From: Erodium maritimum | Taxonomy: Eukaryota; Streptophyta; Magnoliopsida; Geraniales; Geraniaceae | Assembly (NCBI GenBank): GCA_963921825.1 | Contig: OY997594.1 | Coordinates: 66,821,675 to 66,885,674 of the forward strand | DNA: 64,000 bases | Direction: 5' to 3' | Shown here: positions 33,179-43,927 of the stretch, piece by piece | Numbering within the stretch: position 1 is the first letter of the stretch | Layout: the number at the start of each line of letters is the position of its first letter | The notes under the pieces: generated by a model | Seen by the model: only the letters and a program-made list of their open reading frames with translations | What the model was told of the DNA's origin: nothing | Database searches by the model: none | Translations under genes and position numbers: made by a program

Positions 33179-36100
33179 TCAAGGGTCGAACAGGCTAGGG
33201 TACTTCGGACGGACCTCGTCCTCGCGCTCCCAGGTCGACTCTACTGCGTGGTGCTTCCACTGCACACGAACCAGAGGGATAGTCTTGTCCCGCAATACGT
33301 TCTCTCCCGTATCCACAATCCTGACTGGATGCTCCTCATAAGAGACATCATCAGGTATCTCGATGTCTGCCCACTCAATCACATGAGAGGGATCCGCAGT
33401 GTACTTCCGTAGTTGGGAAACGTGGAAAACATTATGCACGTTCCCAAGCTGCAGTGGTAATGCAAGCCGATAGGCAATCGCTCCAACTCTGCCCAGGATC
33501 TCAAAAGGTCCGATAAACCGCGGGGCCAACTTGCCTCCGCCACGGTTGAACCGTACAAGCCCCCTCTTCGGGCTCACCTTCAGGAACACATGATCACCCA
33601 CCGAGAACTCAAGAGGCCGGCGCCGTCTATCAGCATAACTCTTCTGACGGCTCTGCGCGGTCCTCAACCGATCTCGAATCATTGCGACCTTCTCGGTCGT
33701 CTCCCGGACAATCGTCGGACCAAGTAGGCTCCGGTCTCCCACCTCTGCTCAACACACGGGCGATCTGCACGGCCTACCATTCAGCGCCTCAAACGGTGCC
33801 ATTCCGATACTAGCATGGAAGCTGTTGTTGTAGGCAAACTCCGCTAACGGTAGGTGGTCCTCCCATTACCCCCGAAAGTCCAACGCACAGGCTCGAAGCA
33901 TATCCTCCAAAATCAGGATAGTGCGCTCTGACCGACCGTCAATCTGTGGCTGATATGCTGTGCTAAGCAAGACATCGGTCCCCAACTCCTTCTGCAAGCT
34001 CTCCCAGAATCTAGAAGTAAAACGTGGATCTCGGTCGGACACAATCGACACCGGCACGCCGTGAAAGCGGATGATTTATCGGACATATAACTAGCTCAGG
34101 GTATCGATTGTATCTGTCATCCTCATGCCCAGAAGTGTGCCGACTTGGTCAGTCGGTCAACCACTACCCAAACTGCATCGTGCCCTCTCAGCGACCTCGG
34201 CATGCTACTCACGAAGTCCACCGTGACGTGCTCCCACTTCCACTCCGCAATCGGTAACGGTTGTAGCAAGCCGGCGGGATGCTGATGCTAGACCTTCACT
34301 TGCTGACAAGTGAGGCACCTCAAAACAAAACTCTACAACAACCCTACACATCCCGCTCCACCAGAAATGCCGTCTGATATCCTGATACATCTTGGTGCCA
34401 CCCGGGTGCACAGCAAGACGAGAATGGTGAGACTCTCTCAGCACATCATCACGACAAAAATGTGGCACAAACAGTCTCCCTCGGTATCGTAGACATATAT
34501 CAGTCCCCTACACCCAGTCCTTAGTGTCAGTACAACTAGTGATCCTCTCTCTGATCTCTTCCGTCTTGGCATCTCCGGCCTGTGCCTTCAGCACTTGGGA
34601 AATAAGTGTGGGCTGCGCCACCAATGTACACATGGCAACGCCATCGGTGATCTCATCAAGCTCGAGCTGAAACCTACTCAGCTCCTCCATCATGTCCCAC
34701 TCCCGGACATATATACTAGCGACACTGTGAGTCGACTTCCTACTCAGGGCATCGACGACAACGTTCGCCTTGCCCGGGTAGTAAAGTAGCTCGAAGTCGT
34801 ACTCCTCCAACAACTCCATCCATCGCCTCTGGCTCATGTTCAAATCACGCTGGGAGAAAATATACTTGAGCCTCTTGTGATCCGAAAGCACACGGAATCG
34901 CTCACCATACAGATAATGCCTCCAGCTCTTTAGAGCAAAAACCACAGCTGCCAGATCTAGATCATGGGTTGGGTAGTTGCGCTCATGTATCTTCAACTGT
35001 CTCGAGCCATAGACAACTACCTTCCCAGCATCCATCAAAACATAGCCAAGTCCCTCTCCGGATGCATCACAGTACACATCATACCCGACTCCACGCTCCG
35101 GTACTATCAACACAGGAGCGGTGGTCAAACGAGCCTTCAGCTCGGTGAAGGAGTGCTCACACTCGTCAGTCCATAAGGACTCAGCCCCCTTGCGGGTCAG
35201 GGTGGTCATCGGCGCGGCCAAACGTGAAAAGTCCTGGACGAACCGTCTGTTGTATCCAGCCAATCCTAGGAAGCTACGAATCTCAAACACACTCTTGGGT
35301 AGTGCCCACTTCGACACTGCGTCGATCTTCGACGGATCGACTAGAATACCTTCTCGGGACACAACATGTCCGAGGAACTTCACCTCGGTGAGCCAGAACT
35401 CGCACTTCTCCAAGTTTTCGTACAACTGATGAGTACGCAACAAAGTCAAAACCGTCCTCAAATGCTCCTCATGTGTCTCCTCACTAGGCGAGTAAATCAG
35501 TATGTCATCAACAAAAACCACAACAAACTGATCCAGGTAGGGTCGAAATATCTCGTTCATCATATCCATAAACGTTGCAGGCGCGTTCGTCAACACGAAC
35601 AACATCACTAAGAACTCATAATGCCTATAACGAGTCTTAAACGTGTTCTTCTCCACGTCCTCATCCCGAACCCTCAGCTGATAGTACCCTGATCGAAGAT
35701 CAATCTTCGAGAAGCACTTCGCTCCTCTCAACTGATCGAACAAGTCATCGATCCTCGGCATCGGATAACGGTTCTTCACCGTAACCCGGTTCAGCTTCCG
35801 GTAATCAATGCACACCCTCAGTGCTCCACTCTTCTTCTTCACGAAGAGGGCATGCGCTCCCCACGGTGAAACACTCAGCCTGATAAAACCCTTCTCCCGA
35901 AGATCCTGGAGTTTTCTCTTCAGATCGACCAACTCGGCAGGTGCAAACCGATACAGGGTCATAGAGATCGGCGCCGTACCCGGGATCAAGTCGATCCTAA
36001 ACTCCACCTCACGCACTGGCGGTAAACCCGATAACTCCTATGGAAAGACTTTCGGGAACTCGCATACCACTCTTGGTAGCTCTCTACTCTGCACGTCATT

Positions 36101-36496
36101 GGCCTCCTCACCTACAGTCAACGCTGATAGGAGTACTCCGCTCCTACTTCCCAGAACACAGGTAATGCCCGTGTCGCCCGACACTACGGTCACTTGTCAT
36201 CGATAACAATCGATCGACACTCGATACCTCGTCATCCAATCCATACCCAGGATCACATCGAACGCTGTCATATCTAACACAAGCAAGTCACCATGAAACG
36301 GGCAATCCGCCACTTGGATCTCGCAAGCCTGACACACAGTCCTCAAAACTACCTCTCCCGTCACAGGGGTATCAAGACACAACGGTCTACTCAGAAACTC
36401 CACCCTCAAACCCAACACACGAGCAAAAGAAGCAGATATAAAGGAATGAGATGCTCCAGTATCAAATAGAAAGGATGCCCATGAATTATAAAGCAA
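33179..36496 (-). pseudogene. Gypsy pol: protease, RT, RNase H, integrase, chromodomain
   Basis: Protease at 36496-36197 (LFDTGASHSFIS, ILGMDWM). A 502-codon open piece (36016-34508) holds the [31 protein letters not shown] (D106), catalytic FVDD (168-171), though the usual PFGLTNAP reads LFVLTNAP; then RNase H ([29 protein letters not shown]). Integrase fragments follow: HSRLAVHPGGTKMYQDIRRHFWW and SDRDPRFTSRFWESLQ…STAYQPQ. The last piece (33742-33179) has VGDHVFLKVSPKRG, the GPF/Y-like FIGPFEILGRVG and a chromodomain-like VQWKHHAVESTWEREDEVR. All pieces share one frame except in the integrase zinc region (~34300), where a frameshift occurs. It is inactive because of stops. Confidence 0.87.
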
Positions 36497-36532
36497 ACAC
36501 GTATCCTGGGTGGCCTCATGGCCGGCGTGATG

Positions 36533-37914
36533 TCATTCAGCCCTGGCGTAGGTGACAGCATACACCCGACCCTGCTGTCTCGGGGGTCCGCTTCTCGGAG
36601 GTGGTGCAAGTGCCACCTGCTGCACAGCACGATGTCTCGGCGCTGGTGCGCTAGCTGCCTGTCTCGGCGCCCTCTGCGTCTGAGCCTGCCACTGTTGGAA
36701 ATGTGGCGAGTGCCCCGTCTGCGACTGCTGTGGTCGCGGAGCTGGCGCCAACGGATACTGCTCGGGGCACCTGGGAGCAAAGTGTCTTGGCCGGCCACAT
36801 CGTTGACACAGTAGTGGCCCGGCACTCGACCTCTCCTCAGGTCTACCCATCTGGCGATTCACTGATCCGCCGCTCATCTGACAGTCTTGTGCCATGTGAC
36901 CCGGCTGTCCACAACGATAGCAAGTGCGTCCCGACACGGGAGGCCCAACAGAAGCTACCGATCCGACCTGTCGTGGTCCTCTCAGCTGGGTCTGAGGCTG
37001 AAATGATCCCGAGGTCCTCTGCCTCCTAGGATCCCGAGACTCAGACGGTCTCTGTGAACTGCTCGATCTGGGCCTGACCTCCCGAGTTCTAGCTGACTCT
37101 AAGAAGTGTCGCTCTATAGTCAGTGCCTGCTCCACCAAATCGTAGAATACCTGGGTCCTCAACATAGTAACCCTGTCCGCGATTGCCGGACAAAGTCCCC
37201 CCCCCCCCAAAACGTCGGCATCTGAGATCCTCTGTCTGCACCATCTCCGGAGCGAAGCGAGACAAGGAGGTGAACCTCGCCTCGTACTCCGAAACCAACA
37301 GACTCTCATGTCGCAGCTCCAGGAACTACTGACGTCTATCATCCAGAACAGCTCGTGGAAAGTACTGCTCGAGGAAGCGCTATCCGAACAGCACAAAGTC
37401 GTCCCCCACTCGGGCCTACTCTCGGTGCCACCAGTGGTAGGCCTCCCCTTCCAGATAGAAAGTTGTGAATGAAACTCGAAGTCTCCCGCTCACTACCCCA
37501 GAGGTATCAAGGTTGCGGGTGATCCGCTCTAGCCATCTCTCGGCTGCCTCGGGGTCTGGCTCCCAAGAAAACACAGGCGTGCCTAGCCTGCAGAAATCTC
37601 GCAATGCCTGCGCAGTATAGCTATCGACCTGCGTAGGTCCCTCTGAAGTCGCTGCAGTGGCAGCAGGCACAGGAAGCTGCCAATCCATTCACGGTGCGGG
37701 TCAACTCCTCAAAAGATGTCGACTAGACTGTCTCAGTCCTCTCATGCCCCCCAGCGGGTGCATCTTGGGAACTAGTCGCCCCGACATACTCAGCAGTAGG
37801 CTGCTGTCCTCGGCCCCTAGCTGGCCGTCCTCGGCCTCCAGCTAGCCGTACTCGGGTGCCTCGTGGGGCATACGTACGTGCCATGACGTAAAACTCTCTG
37901 CACGGATAACGCAC
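36533..37914 (-). pseudogene. Gypsy gag (capsid and two zinc knuckles)
   Basis: The N-terminus near 37890 is Arg/Gly-rich (MARTYAPRGTRVRLAGGRGR). The capsid region (37688-37416) reads DPEAAERWLERI… LEGEAYHWWHRE, the retrotransposon gag signature. It continues at 37298 (YEARFTSLSRFAPE), frameshifts at the C-run at 37198-37208, and resumes QVFYDLVEQALTIERHFLESA. Two CCHC knuckles follow: CYRCGQPGHMAQDC and CQRCGRPRHFAPRC. It forms the particle that packages element RNA; broken frames make it non-functional here. Confidence 0.82.
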
Positions 37915-37960
37915 AGATCTCAGTTTCTTATCTCGTAAAAAGAAACTCGTTCATTGCCTT

Positions 37961-38580
37961 TGAATGTATAGGGCCCACTCCACCAGTTTGGTCATGAGGT
38001 TCCTTTTGTTTTCCTTGCTTCAGGGCCAACTCACCTACAAATAAATCAGGATGCCCTCATCATCCTCGACGTTAGCTCGGTTGCCATGCTTTGTACTACG
38101 CGACTACCTTGCTAACCCTGTTGGGGGATGCCCCTTGCATTTTTGGAACTGCCCATTCCAGGGTATTTTTAGCCAAGTTGCGAGACTCCGAGCAGGGATC
38201 CTCTTGTCCTCGCATCTCCTGATACCCCGGAGGAAGTGCCAAAATGCCCTTACTAGTACCTACCCTAGTACCTCTCACATAATCCCTAATCGGATCGAGA
38301 GTGAGGGATGTAAGAACACAATCCAAAGATGTGTCCCGTATCACCTTCGGGGCTTTCCATATAGTGGTGAGGAAGCAACCTACATCCAAATGTTTTGGCA
38401 CCCGGATAGACTCGTCATACCGAATTTCATCCCGGCAAATTCAAGGAAGGTAAGCCATACAATCGATCATACAGTGAATCAGTCTACCACTTTGAGTGTA
38501 GAAACCTGGTAACCGTTCGTAATGTAATCCCACCAACGAGGATTGGACATAACCTGAAAATCGAAGACGAATACGTCTCG
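37961..38580. other. Unassigned stretch beyond truncated Gypsy
   Basis: No PBS, LTR or recognisable coding sequence. The junction between gag leader and this segment near 37960 is the point where the Gypsy element appears truncated. Confidence 0.3.
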
Positions 38581-39429
38581 TCAACGGTTGACCACATCTA
38601 GTCCGACCCTCTTCCATAAAAAATCATCAAAATGTCGCATTGTAGGAATGGGGGCAGTGGTTACCTGAGCTCCCATGACCGATGTAAGTAGGGCACTAAC
38701 TGGGGCGTTCCGGGCATCCCCTGGTACATTCATCGCTCGAACCCCAATCTCCATACACTCGAATTTAATGTCATCGGGTTGCATGCATGCCAAAAGCAGA
38801 TTCAATAACACCAGGTATTCCTTGAAACTCCAGGGGCCTTGATGACGGATTTCCTCCACAGTCGTCCAGGACGGGAAATGGAAACCCACCACGTATTTTG
38901 TAAGGTACTCGATCCACAAGCCTTCGACCTTCTAGTGCTGAAGCATAAGGCCACAAAAGGCATTATGGTTGTGTCGTCCCGTTCCAGCAACCCTTCCCTT
39001 GAATGAGAAGCGGTACTGACCGTCTAGGGAAACAAGGATGACCTCCGCAGGGATCTCCAAATTTTGTCTTCGTCTTCCCAATCTAGCACCAACATACGCG
39101 TCCTTGACGATGAACTGAATGGATTTTGGGTGGGTGGGTGGGGGGGGGGGGGGGGGGGGGGGCTCTTCGGATCTGCTACAACCAAAGTCGAGCATATCGG
39201 AAAAAGGTTGAAATGGACCTCTGGCATCCCTCGAGGACGCGATGTGGACCGCCCAGATTCTACATGAGGTAGACGAAGAGTCGGCCAGGCCGACATTTGA
39301 GCTATCATGGAGGGACAGTGTCGGGTCGTTGCGTGCATGTCCTCCGATGCAATTCCTGACATTGTGTGATGGTCGCGCGGACTTGTACGTGACGAGGGGA
39401 TACCGGACTGCACTAAATCTGATGACCAA
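38581..39429 (-). pseudogene. LINE ORF1 fragment (DUF4283 type)
   Basis: The minus-strand reading 38919-38581 contains VEEIRHQGPWSFKEYLVLLNLLLACMQPDDIKFECMEIGVRAMNVP, which follows the DUF4283 pattern of plant L1 ORF1 (…GPWSF…LLLL…PDDI.F….W…LP). Upstream (39429-38932) is a low-quality reading interrupted by a stop near 38937 and containing a Pro run from the G23 tract at 39140-39162. There is no zinc knuckle in the surviving part. Confidence 0.5.
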
Positions 39430-39836
39430 ATATAAAAACCAAATCTGATTTGTTTCAGCCTAATACAAAAAAAAACGAAAAATGAGATGACATGTTACAG
39501 CCCACGCATAGGATGAAGCAAAAATTTCAGCCCAAAAAATATGAGTTGATATGTTTCAGCCCAAGCGAGGATAAAACAAAAAAAATAACCAAAAAATCTA
39601 GTGTGTTCCAAAAAAAGTTTGAAATCAGGTTGGAGGTTAGTAAGGGAGGTCTTTAACCACTATACTAACTTTTCATTTATTTAGGGTGTTTCATATAACA
39701 CTTTATACCCCTTTGGTTCTGTCCCTGGAGTCTATAGTTAGTTTTTGAGTTGTACATTTTTTATAACAGTTATCATAATACAATATGACACTTGTAGAAC
39801 TTAACAAATTTACTTATTTCAATAGTTTTGGTACAG
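39430..39836. other. AT-rich intergenic stretch
   Basis: Nothing coding. Bases 39455-39600 repeat the words TGTTTCAGCCCA / ATGTTACAGCCCA three times at ~50-60 bp spacing, possibly a short degenerate tandem repeat. Confidence 0.3.
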
Positions 39837-39839
39837 TAA

Positions 39840-40270
39840 GAGCATGTATAGTGGGTCAACCCGTTTAAGAGAATCCTATGCTGATTGTGCAAAATAGTAG
39901 TTTGCAGAACTGTGTTCCCCAACGGTGAAAACTAGATAGGAAACTATATTATGAGTGGATGTTGATTGAATGCTCACTGGATTATGAATTGATATTTTAC
40001 TGATTTTATTAAAACTATTATTAAAACAATAAATGTTATATAAAATTAAAATTAATTTGATAAAATTAATTAATTATACATAATATTAACACAAGTTATT
40101 AAAAATGAAATTCAACTTTTAAATTTAACGAAATTAAGTAATAATACATTTCTAATTAGTTAATAATTTAATTGAATGTTTAATTTATCCCTCCAAAACC
40201 GTAAAACAAAAAGGAAATAATCAATCAGACATTAACGAGTTTTACATTTTAGTAAAAAAATATTGGGTCC
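39840..40270 (-). mobile_element. Harbinger 3' end remnant
   Basis: After TAA (39837-39839) comes GAGCATGTATAGTGGGTCAA, matching the inverted 3' end of the element at 27632-28515 (GAGCATGTACAATGGGTCAA). The following ~250 bp shares TTTGCAG, GAGTGGATG(T/C)TGA and ATTAAAAC..TAA…TTATATAAAATT with that copy's 3' region. No other end or transposase is found; the right border is approximate. Confidence 0.6.
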
Positions 40271-40689
40271 ATTTTAAATGTTGTCTAATATTTGTTGTAG
40301 TATAAAATTATCTATTTGTACTTTAAATTTGCACTAATCCTATGAGGAGAAATCAGCTAGAAACTCCTCTTATCCTAACAACTGTGTGAACCAATCCAAG
40401 CCACACACACCTAAGATCTAACATTCACCATGATGCCACATCATCACCCCAATTCCACCCAAATTCACGCCTCTTTCATCATTTCTCACACAAGCAAGGG
40501 CATAATTGTAATAGCATGGTGCCATGTGGACAAGTGTCCATTTTTTCCTTAACCAATTCACCAATTTAATATTTCCCGATTCGTATGAACTCCGATAGCT
40601 TCAAACTTGCGCCAATATTTTCTTTTTCCAAGGGCTTTAAATCAAGATCAGTCATGAATATATTTTGAAGCACGAAAACAAAAGGTTAT
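40271..40689. other. Unassigned AT-rich stretch
   Basis: No coding, LTR or TIR signal is visible before the tandem array starts. Confidence 0.3.
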
Positions 40690-43148
40690 ATTGGGGTGAT
40701 AAAAACAATGTTGAGTGTTGATAAATCTTCACTAATAAATTTTTTATATCGGGGTATCAAACTAATGCTAAATGTTGATAAAAAAAACATGTACTGGGGT
40801 GATAAAAAAACAGATAATGAGGTGATAAAAATCATGTTTAATTAAAAATAAGGGTGATAAACTAGAGTTTAGTGTTGATAAAAAAACATGTGATGAGATG
40901 ATAAAAACACATGTAATTTAATGATAAACATAGTGTTTAGTGTTGATAAAACTAGTGCTTAGTATTTATAAAAAAACATGTGATGATGTGATAAAAATCA
41001 TGTTCGATTTTGGAAAATGAGGTGATAAAACTAGTGGTCAGTGTTGATAAACCCAGTGTATAGTGTTGATAAAAATTATCCAGACTTAACTTTTTTTATA
41101 AATCAGTCCCGAAATAAGGGTGATAACCTAGAGTTTAGTGTCTATAAAAAAACATGTGATAAAAATCATGTTTAATTAAAAATAAGGGTGATAAACTAGA
41201 GTTTAGTGTTGATAAAAAAAAAACATGTGATGGGATGATAAAAACACATGTAATTTAATGATAAACATAGTGTTTAGTGTTGATAAAACTAGTGCTTAGT
41301 ATTTATAAAAAAAACATGTGATGACGTGATAAAAATCATGTTCGATTTTGGAAAATGAGGTGATAAAACTAGTGTTCAGTGTTGATAAACCCAGTGTATA
41401 GTGTTGATAAAAATTATCCAGACTTAACTTTTTTTATAAATCAGTCCCGAAATAAGGGTGATAACCTAGAGTTTAGTGTCTATAAAAAAACATGTGATGG
41501 GATGATAAAACACATGTAATTTAATGATAAAGATAGTGTTTAGTGTTGAGAAAACTAGTGCTTAGTGTTCATAAAAAAAAACATGTGATGATGTGATAAA
41601 AATCATATTCGATTTTGGAAAATGAGGTGATAAAACTAGTGTTCAGTGTTGATAGTGTATAGTGTTGATAAAAATTACCCAAATTTAACTTCTTTTAAAA
41701 ATCAGTCCCGAAATAAGGGTGATAACCTAGAGTTTAGTGTTGATAAAAAAACATGTGATGGGATGATAAAAACACATGTAATTTAATGATAAACATAGTG
41801 TTTAGTGTTGATAAAACTAGTGCTTAGTATTTATAAAAAAAACATGTGATGACGTGATAAAAATCATGTTCGATTTTGGAAAATGAGGTGATAAAACTAG
41901 TGTTCAGTGTTGATAAACCCAGTGTATAGTGTTGATAAAAATTATCCAGACTTAACTTTTTTTATAAATCAGTCCCGAAATAAGGGTGATAACCTAGAGT
42001 TTAGTGTCTATAAAAAAACATGTGATGGGATGATAAAACACATGTAATTTAATGATAAAGATAGTGTTTAGTGTTGAGAAAACTAGTGCTTAGTGTTCAT
42101 AAAAAAAAACATGTGATGATGTGATAAAAATCATATTCGATTTTGGAAAATGAGGTGATAAAACTAGTGTTCAGTGTTGATAGTGTATAGTGTTGATAAA
42201 AATTACCCAAATTTAACTTCTTTTAAAAATCAGTCCCGAAATAAGGGTGATAACCTAGAGTTTAGTGTTGATAAAAAAACATGTGATGGGATGATAAAAA
42301 CACATGTAATTTAATGATAAACATAGTGTTTAGTGTTGATAAAACTAGTGCTTAGTGTTCATAAAAAAAACATGTGATGATGTGATAAAAATCTTCTATT
42401 TTGGAAAATGAGGTGATAAAATAGTGTTCAGTGTTGATAAACTCATTGTATAGTGTTGATAAACCCAGTGTATAGTGTTGATAAAAAGGGTTACTCCATG
42501 TCCTAACGCCAAACTTTCAAAAATTGTTAAATCCAAACCCTATACTATTGAAATTGCCATGTAGTAACGGTCAATTAACTGAAATTGTCAACTGTTTCTA
42601 ATTTTAAACGGACGTTAACTTGGCCAAGTGAAAAGTCGAGTTTGCCCTCAAATATGTTCTTCCTTCGGATGTTAACTTGACCTAACTTCATCTCTTCGTG
42701 ACCTCATCTCTTCATCTCAGCTCTTCGAACTTCATCTCTTTGTGTCCGAGCTTCGAATTTCATCTCTTTGTGACCTCAGCGCCCAAGCTCCATTATAAAA
42801 TGAGTCACGTGAGACGCACGTGATTCACTGTCCACGGAAACAGTTAATTTAAACAGTACTTTTTGGTTTTTAATAATAATTCAGTTTTGAAATTCGTTAT
42901 TATTTGACAATTTTCCAAACCTTGGGTGCGGATTTGACAATTAAGTGTAGTAGGGGGTTAGGACATGGAGTAACCTCTTGATAAAAATTACCCAGACTTA
43001 ACTTTTTTTTTAAATCAGCCCCGAAATAAGGGTGATAACCTAGAGTTTAGTCTTGATAAAAAAAACATGTGATGAGATGATAAAAACACATGTAATTTAA
43101 TGATAAACATAGTGTTTAGTGTTGATAAAACTATTGCTTTGTGTTCAT
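40690..43148. repeat. AT-rich tandem array, 261/267-bp monomers, 528-bp higher-order unit
   Basis: The landmark TCAGTCCCGAAATAAGGGTG occurs at 41103, 41441, 41702, 41969 and 42230 (and as TCAGCCCCGAAATAAGGG at 43014 after an insertion). Steps of 261, 267 and 261 mean alternate monomers are 528 bp apart and nearly identical. Each monomer is itself built of ~25-40-bp variants of AGTGTTGATAAAA…CATGTGATG.GATGATAAAA. The first 400 bp are more divergent. A MITE (42488-42977) splits the array. No coding sequence. Confidence 0.85.
42488..42977. mobile_element. Mutator-like MITE in tandem array, ~490 bp
   Basis: Inverted ends GGTTACTCCATGTCCTAAC (from 42489) and its complement (to 42975) bound 490 bp unlike the array. 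TTGATAAAAA lies directly outside both ends, compatible with a 9-10-bp Mutator-type duplication, although the array itself repeats that word. No transposase. Confidence 0.72.
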
Positions 43149-43226
43149 CACAACACCCACAAATCCGAGAGGAATAAAACACACCCAATATGCAAGGCAG
43201 AGATCAAACCAGCCTCTGATACCAAC

Positions 43227-43588
43227 TGTAAGTCCTAGCATGTTATCTCTAATCATGTTAGAACTTGAATTGCGGAAATAGGATACACGTACCTACAACC
43301 ATTGCTAATTTATTTTGATTTGAAGACCTTGAAGAACCCTTATGATGATTTTGATCTTCCAAGTCTTCCACCCTTATTTCTCTCTCTCAGATGGTGTATG
43401 ATTAACGTAATGAGATATGTGTGTGGACTTGGGGACCAATCAACTTATCAATCTATTTCTCTTCCATGTAACTTCCCATCAACAGTTACCATGAGGAGGT
43501 GTGATGAATCATCACATGACATGGCATTAGACCAAAATTATTGATCACTAACCTTATGATATATCATTAAGGAGATATAATTCTTACA
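43227..43588 (-). repeat. Copia LTR, 362 bp
   Basis: On the plus strand TGTAAGTCCTAGCATG… to …TATAATTCTTACA; ends TGTAAG/CTTACA are inverted. PPT on one side and PBS complementary to initiator tRNA-Met on the other confirm the boundaries. Confidence 0.82.
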
Positions 43589-43927
43589 TTCTCCCACTTG
43601 ATCAATAAATGTCACAATGCCCTAAATAAGAAATCAAACGCATGAATCATGGCGGTATGTCCTTTTAATGTAAGCAAGTAATACCTCCCATGTATCACAA
43701 TGATTATGTTTCTCATACTTTATGAATAAACTCAATGTTCATTCTTGGTCCAAACTTAATCGATGATTTCATGATTAACCAACTTAATCATATACCGAAT
43801 GTGTACACATCATAAATAATAATCATCTTTGCTACAAGAGTTTCAAAAGGCAAACATCGTTCCAATAAGGAATGGTTTACAAATGGGAACCAAGTCGCAT
43901 ACTCTTAACATGATCCTCAAACTTTCC

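Larger units (their letters stand above)
30549..37960 (-). mobile_element. Gypsy (Tekay-like chromovirus) element, one LTR, minus strand
   Basis: The order on the minus strand is gag (from ~37914), protease, RT/RNase H, integrase, chromodomain-like tail (to 33179), polypurine tract (AAGGGGGTAGA, ~33130-33142), then the 3' LTR (33129 down to 30549). The 5' LTR and primer binding site are missing; recognisable gag ends near 37914 and no TGGTATCAGAG complement is found beyond it. Most of gag-pol is in one frame with a few stops. The sequence AAATTTCGAGGACGAAATT just before the PPT is the hallmark of this group and recurs at ~52984. Confidence 0.8.

Noticed and set aside
40690-43148. A CRISPR-like or prokaryotic repeat array
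   Set aside because: Repeats are head-to-tail monomers of 261/267 bp without unique spacers, in plant DNA; it is a satellite-type array.
43213-43226. A possible tRNA-like fragment around CTCTGATACCAA
   Set aside because: It is the complement of a retrotransposon primer binding site for initiator tRNA-Met next to a Copia LTR, not a tRNA gene.
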